Source: Tubiluchus corallicola
Lineage: Eukaryota > Priapulida > Priapulimorpha > Priapulimorphida > Tubiluchidae
Direction of reading: 5' to 3'
NCBI GenBank assembly: GCA_030141605.1
Contig: JAQGDQ010000156.1
Coordinates: 248,001-312,000, forward strand
DNA length: 64,000 nt
Both the position numbers and the translations under genes were made by a program. The notes under the pieces are model-generated. The model ran no database searches. It saw only the letters and a program-made list of their open reading frames with translations, and was not told the origin of the DNA. This document shows positions 58,807-64,000 of the stretch, one piece after another. Every line of letters starts with the position of its first letter. The stretch's first letter is position 1.

Positions 58807-61800
58807 ACAAACGCGTCTGTCAAACTAATAACGAAATTCTTTTGTCACTGAACATTCTGAATGATCATTCAAGTATAACAATGCTAGGAGAAAATAGAAT
58901 TTTTTGTGAAAGTAAAGAAATGGATTTAAGTTATACCGTAGAAGAAAAACTAAGTTATGAAATCTACTGGTATTATCAACGAGGGCTAATTCATGAAGGT
59001 TTCACTCGAAATAAACTGGATGAGCTGCTTTTATATTTACCAACTAATCAATTCAAAATAGTATATGTTGTATTGTTTTGTATATTTCTACTGTTACTAA
59101 TTATCTATATCCATCTCTGAATTGTATATTGCTTTAATTTGCGAAATAAATGATATATGTTTATAAGTAATATTGAGTTGCATCTTTTCGATTGTATCTT
59201 TTAAATTAAGTACACCCTGCCTCTCGAAGACGAAACTGTTTGTTTTTCAAGTTGATAGATGCGGTGATGATTAACATAAATATTGAATGTTTATTGAATA
59301 AGCATCGACGCTGGTGATCGACTTGTCTGCAATGAAGCTTGCAACAGCATGGCTCCTGCAACCGGAAGTACAATCACTAATCAGGGCAAGCAACAAACTT
59401 TTTTCCCTGAACCAAATGTTTCGAGCATTCTGTTTCATTCGCTGCAAAAACTTGCGGTATGCTTTTAGTTCAAGAGCAAGGAGGGTATGCGTGTTTTGTC
59501 TGTGGGAAGACCTGTTATACTGCTCCTCCCTTTTTCTCTAAGCTTATCTACCATAGAGTAAGAACAGCTGTTGACTTAGTATCTATCAAGATGCTTAAGA
59601 CAAAAATATAAAATGAATTAGACAGCTGTTGTCATTTAGTGATACCGTAACGTTCGAAGCGATTTATGTATAACTTAATATAGCTTAAGTATGTACTTTT
59701 GTTCAAAATAGGCCTAAATGTATTCTGGATTTAAAAATACATGCATTTACAATCGGCCACAGTTTGTGGTCAACAAACGTACATTAACACTGTAACTATG
59801 TGAAGCTAACTCGGGGCAATTCTTTTCGGGGTCAAATCAGTGCAGAGAGGCTATTTCAAGGCTCTGTTATCTTTGCTCTACCCCTTTTCATGTTGGGTCA
59901 CTAATCACTGTTATTTATATTTTAAGAGGCCTCATGTGTATTAATTACTTGTTACCCAGCTTATCCAGACATCTCCGCAAATGCATTTGTTGATGAACTG
60001 TATAGCCAGTTTAATTTGCTATAAGCTCCTTCATTAAGCATTTGAATTGTGGAGCTTGGAGCGTGCAGTGCTTCAAGCTAAAATAGAGCAAGGTCTGGAT
60101 TGAAACCGTGCATTTAGATAATAATAGGCGGTTTAATTTAGCGTGGTATCGATCACCGATATCCGTGATTGCACGTAGCGTGATCAGAATTCTGGCACGT
60201 ACACGAGAGTTGTGTGCGATATCCCCGAGGTTCAATATTGGCGCCTCTTTTCAGCTCTTCACAGAATAAACACGAGACTGCTCTTATCTCTCTGGATAAG
60301 CCGCAGGTCTTGTTTTGTGTTCTCTTGGGATGATAATGGCTAAACCTGAGCACGCTTTCATGTAAAACGTTTTTCATTTTGTATAGTTATGGTGATTTGC
60401 TGACTTAAAATGGGGCCATATTTGCGAATTTTACCAAAATAATGTAACTCGAAGAATCTTGTACAAATAAATATACTTAAGATTCACAAGTTGCAATTTT
60501 TCCACTGGTATGCTTGATGTTTCTTGTCTGATATTGATTCCTAGTAAGTATAAGTGCTACATATTTAGTCCAAAACTGAGAAGATGTATGAAATTTGATA
60601 ACCAAAATGAAATTTCTATAATAAATTTTGCTTTATGTTATACATATGCAAAGGTTACTAATAAATGTTCCTCTATCTTTTTAGTTTGATTTAGATGTAT
60701 GAACTTAACTTTTGAATCTTTCGTTATCTTCAAAAAAAACTGCAACGTTTTACAAACGTAGGGTATTATTAAAGTTTTCACTCTCAAACATTGGCACAAC
60801 AGTTTATTTGCGCGAATCCAATAAAATGTGCCTAACCTCTCGTTTGAAATTAATCTGTTTAAGACTCTCTGTGCGTCTGGCTTCGGAAGCCACCACTTGC
60901 GCTCGCTCGACTTCCTGTCTGTTTTTAGCGCAAAGCCTGCAGGCTTTGGTGGATATTTTCGTCCTGCATACTATAGCTTCATTGTTGTAACCTGGTGATT
61001 TTCATGAAGCCACTCACGGCATCTGTTTCTCATCAACAAATCGTTGTGTTGATCATAAGGATGATGAATCTGGGACAGGTCTCTTGGCAGCTGCACAAGT
61101 AGTAGTTCTTTTCTTGTTTCTTACATTTTTTTAAGGTTTTCGTCTGAGCAAAACCTGAATGAGCATAAAACTGGACTTGCTACACGTTCAGTTGTAACTT
61201 TTATTTCGATCTACTCTTTAGGTTCCGAGTTATAGCCGGAATTTTCAATTTTTAAAACCGGCTAATTCGAATCACGCAGCCACGCTAGATATCGTTGCAC
61301 GTATCTTTTTGGGCAAGTAGGCAATTAGGCGCCAGCTAATGGAGCGCAGCTTAAAAAATGTTGTAATGCTCCGTTATATTGGATTTTTGACTCACTTTGT
61401 AACAGAAACGCCTTCCCTAGTTGTGACTTTTCGTGCCAGCCTGGTGCAAAGTTTAGCAGAAAAAAGGAAATATGCCTTTACGTATTCTCAGAGAAAAAAG
61501 CTTGAATACAAAACTGAAATATGTTCAAAATTATAGAAAAAATCAATAACCCTATAACAAAAGAAAAGACATACTCTTGTCGTTTGTCATGAGTCACGAA
61601 ACCATTTTCGTTGTCATGTTTTTTTTTCATATAGAAATACAAAACTAAACAGTACACATTTTATATGTATACACATGACGTTTAATATAGCACTTTTAAC
61701 AGTATTTTAAATTAGCTGTAAAAACAATTTTGTAATATAACGTGTTTTGTAAATTTTAAAAAAACATATTATCACCTTTTCGTACCATTAAGTTGAATAG

Positions 61801-61885
61801 GTCTCGGTGTGGCATATTTTTCGGACCAGGGATACCCGTATAAGCTACCTAAGTATTTCTGCATCCGTCTTAAACCTCAGAGAGA
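58807..61885. other. No gene seen
   Basis: About 3 kb of AT-rich sequence. Short frames (58755-59120, 60712-60990, 61339-61536) show no domain or splice context. It may be intron of the gene with the exon at 62166. Confidence 0.35.
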
Positions 61886-62016
<131 letters not shown>

Positions 62017-62165
62017 GTAGCCCTATATATAGTCCAGTTACTAATTATGGCAGTTCATATTGAAACCATAGCATTGTCTGTAGCAGTTGGCTTTTTCATT
62101 TAATTGCTTTAGGCACATTTATATTCGAGCTGGTCCACATGAGAACAATTCTTTGTGTTTTCCAG

Positions 62166-62932
62166 GTTGAGGCGAGAACATGCTGAACTGTTTTATGGTA
62201 AAACCTGCAAAAGTCTTCCACAAAAAACCGTGCAGAAGTTGTCACCAGAGGTCGTTGCAGCATGCACTGGACCAGGAAGGGGAATCACGTCGGTGTCTTT
62301 AGATTGCATTTGGCCAGAAATGCCTGGCAAAAACGTTACTGTCTACCCTTCAGAGTCACAGACTAGCAAACGTGAGCAAGTTTTCACTCCAACTGAAAAC
62401 TGGTTCAAAGAATTGCAAAATTTAACATTAACTAATGGCTATAGTGACGAGCACTATGATGAGTACAGGAGTGCAGAAGAGAAGGTTGACTTACACTCAC
62501 TAAGACGTGATCTCATTGAACAGAATTCAGACGTGACTCTAAAAATTATCACCGATAAGTACAGAGAAACGCAACGACCCTACACCCGGCACCCGACCAC
62601 ACTAGAGCTTCCTCCGGACATATCCAGCAGTATTCTAGGCACACCTTCTCCAACTGAACCACTAGAGGGCCTACATGGCCGGTTTGCTTCGGCTGGGTCA
62701 CAGGATGAAAATTCCTTTACTGACAATAATGACTCTTGCATCAAATCCATTGCCGACCTTCAAAAACAACTGGAGTTTATAGACGTGTCTGATAATGAAG
62801 AGTTATTAGGAGTTTATGGGAAGGGAGAGGTGCCTAAACCTCCTCCAGATTCACAAGTAAAGAAAAGAAAGCAAAAAAGAGGTGATAGACCAACAGATCT
62901 TTCCATTGGCTTGGCCCATAATGGCGCAAAAG
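62166..62932 (+). CDS. Long exon of an unidentified gene
   Basis: Starts after a clear acceptor (CTTTGTGTTTTCCAG) with one base completing a split codon, then LRREHAELFYGKTCKSLPQK and about 235 more residues without a stop. It ends either at donor-like AAAG|GTCAGT (62932) or at the TGA at 62938-62940. Notable parts: LDCIWPEMPGKNVTVYPSES, VDLHSLRRDLIEQNSDVTLK, RPYTRHPTTLELPPDISSS and a basic KKRKQKRGDRP near the end. There is no signal peptide or membrane span; it looks like a soluble, partly disordered protein. I do not recognise the family. Codon use and length make coding status near certain. Its phase fits the donor at 29553 but linkage is unproven. Confidence 0.75.
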
Positions 62933-62940
62933 GTCAGTGA

Positions 62941-64000
62941 CTCAGTATTGTATGTTATTTTTAAATTGTATGTATCACATTGCAAATATAGGACTTTTGC
63001 AATGTGGTACATTGTAAGAGGAAGTGTTTTTCATTTCAAAATTTTTTAAACAAATTATTTTCATTTGTAAAATTCTGGTTGTTTGTACTCTTTATTACTT
63101 ATACTATACCAAGTACTATAATCACTCTACATTCTGACAGTAATGCGTTGAAGCGTGTAGTTGACCAAGCAAGAGGCTTATGGTAGAGTGATAGTGCCGG
63201 GCTAGTTGAAATTCATGAAAATGGCAAACTAGTACAATGGACTAGTAATATCTAGAAATCACCTTGTTCTTAACAGGTCTAACTAGTCCATAGTTAAAAA
63301 AAGCAAGTGCAAATTTGCGTGAATCGTTTTTTTCTAAACAGCTGCGCAATATAATTATTAAGATTTGTGTAAATAAAAACTTATTTTTATGTAATCATTA
63401 TTGCAAATGTATTTTTAATATTAACTATTTTAATAAAAAGTAGTAAGAAAACAAGAGAGCCGGTTAGTCAAATCAATCAAATACATTTAATTTTTTGAAT
63501 TTTATAATGTGTAATTTGCTAATGCTATATGCTTTCGTTTAAACAGTTCATGTATTGTTTGCTTGTTTTCTATTACTGGCGCAAAAAAATGTACCAGGCC
63601 TTTCTTGACTGTCTGTTACACAGATATGTTCCCCTCTGTGGAGGGTTCATTTGGCTCTAACCGTCCATATCGTGCAAGCCCACAAACGCTCATGAATCAG
63701 GTTACTACAACAAGTCTATCTGCCGCGGATGCCTGCATGATGCAAAAATACATTATTTTTATAAGCGCGCTAATAAGTTGTAAAAAAAACAGAGAACCAA
63801 AACTACATTTTCTGCGAGGAAATATTCAAAACACGTGCGTACAATGCGTGTACAAACAATGAACATCTTGTTTGATTCCACTACTTGCCTGTGGGGCTAG
63901 TAACTGGCTAACTACACTAGTCCTTTTGCTAGCCTCGGCCTAGTATGAACTTCAATCCCTGGCAGTAGATAAGCTTGTTATTAGAAATCTGATCGCAAGT
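62941..64000. other. Downstream of the last exon, no gene seen
   Basis: AT-rich. TTTTAATAAAAAG at about 63429 could serve as a polyadenylation signal if the exon at 62166 is terminal. Short CTAGTCC/ACTAGT words recur at 63200-63290 and 63880-63945. Confidence 0.3.

Overview
The window is animal (metazoan) nuclear DNA. It is AT-rich, has GT-AG introns, and is crowded with 3'-anchored fragments of LINE retrotransposons, tRNA-derived SINE remnants, a MITE, minisatellites and long simple repeats. The gene families (FAN1, golgin-45, TMEM175, an IGFBP-type cysteine-rich secreted protein) and the repeat types (L2/CR1/RTE-like LINEs with short 3' tandem tails, a SINE with a tRNA-like head, dispersed TGACCTTTGACCT repeats) suggest a marine invertebrate. 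The phylum cannot be settled from the sequence alone.

Layout. 1-1200: 3' flank of FAN1, with a GGAGTCGG-type repeat. 1202-3835 (-): FAN1 DNA-repair nuclease in one coding exon. 4032-5493: two 316-bp direct repeats. 5880-10400 (+): a 5'-truncated LINE 3' end, then a 3.6-kb LINE with a broken EN-RT reading frame and an 8-bp target-site duplication. 10850-12240: a decayed segment related to 27.8-28.3 kb. 14304-18777 (+): a six-exon gene for golgin-45 (BLZF1), 427 aa, with a hAT-like MITE in intron 5. 18.8-23.7 kb: no gene recognised. 23735-25360 (-): TMEM175, a lysosomal K+ channel, 541 aa in one coding exon. 25.9-26.6 kb: a tandem duplication and a GC-richer island. 27.8-29.6 kb: decayed copies and the first coding exon (29375-29553, +) of an unidentified gene. 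31.9-44.8 kb: minisatellites, dispersed repeats, LINE and SINE remnants. 47028-50153 (-): a three-exon gene with its own TATA box, encoding a 137-aa secreted protein that ends in an IGFBP/neuroparsin-type cysteine domain. 51.5-62.0 kb: huge (CT)n, (TTACC)n, (TAA)n and (GA)n arrays and further LINE 3' ends. 62166-62932 (+): a long internal or terminal exon of an unrecognised gene, in the same splice phase as the 29-kb first exon.

The genes look like unrelated neighbours: DNA cross-link repair (FAN1), Golgi stacking (golgin-45), endolysosomal ion balance (TMEM175) and an extracellular cysteine-rich factor. Nothing in the window suggests an operon or a shared pathway. The least expected item is the IGFBP-like gene, which is visible only after joining three short exons across introns.
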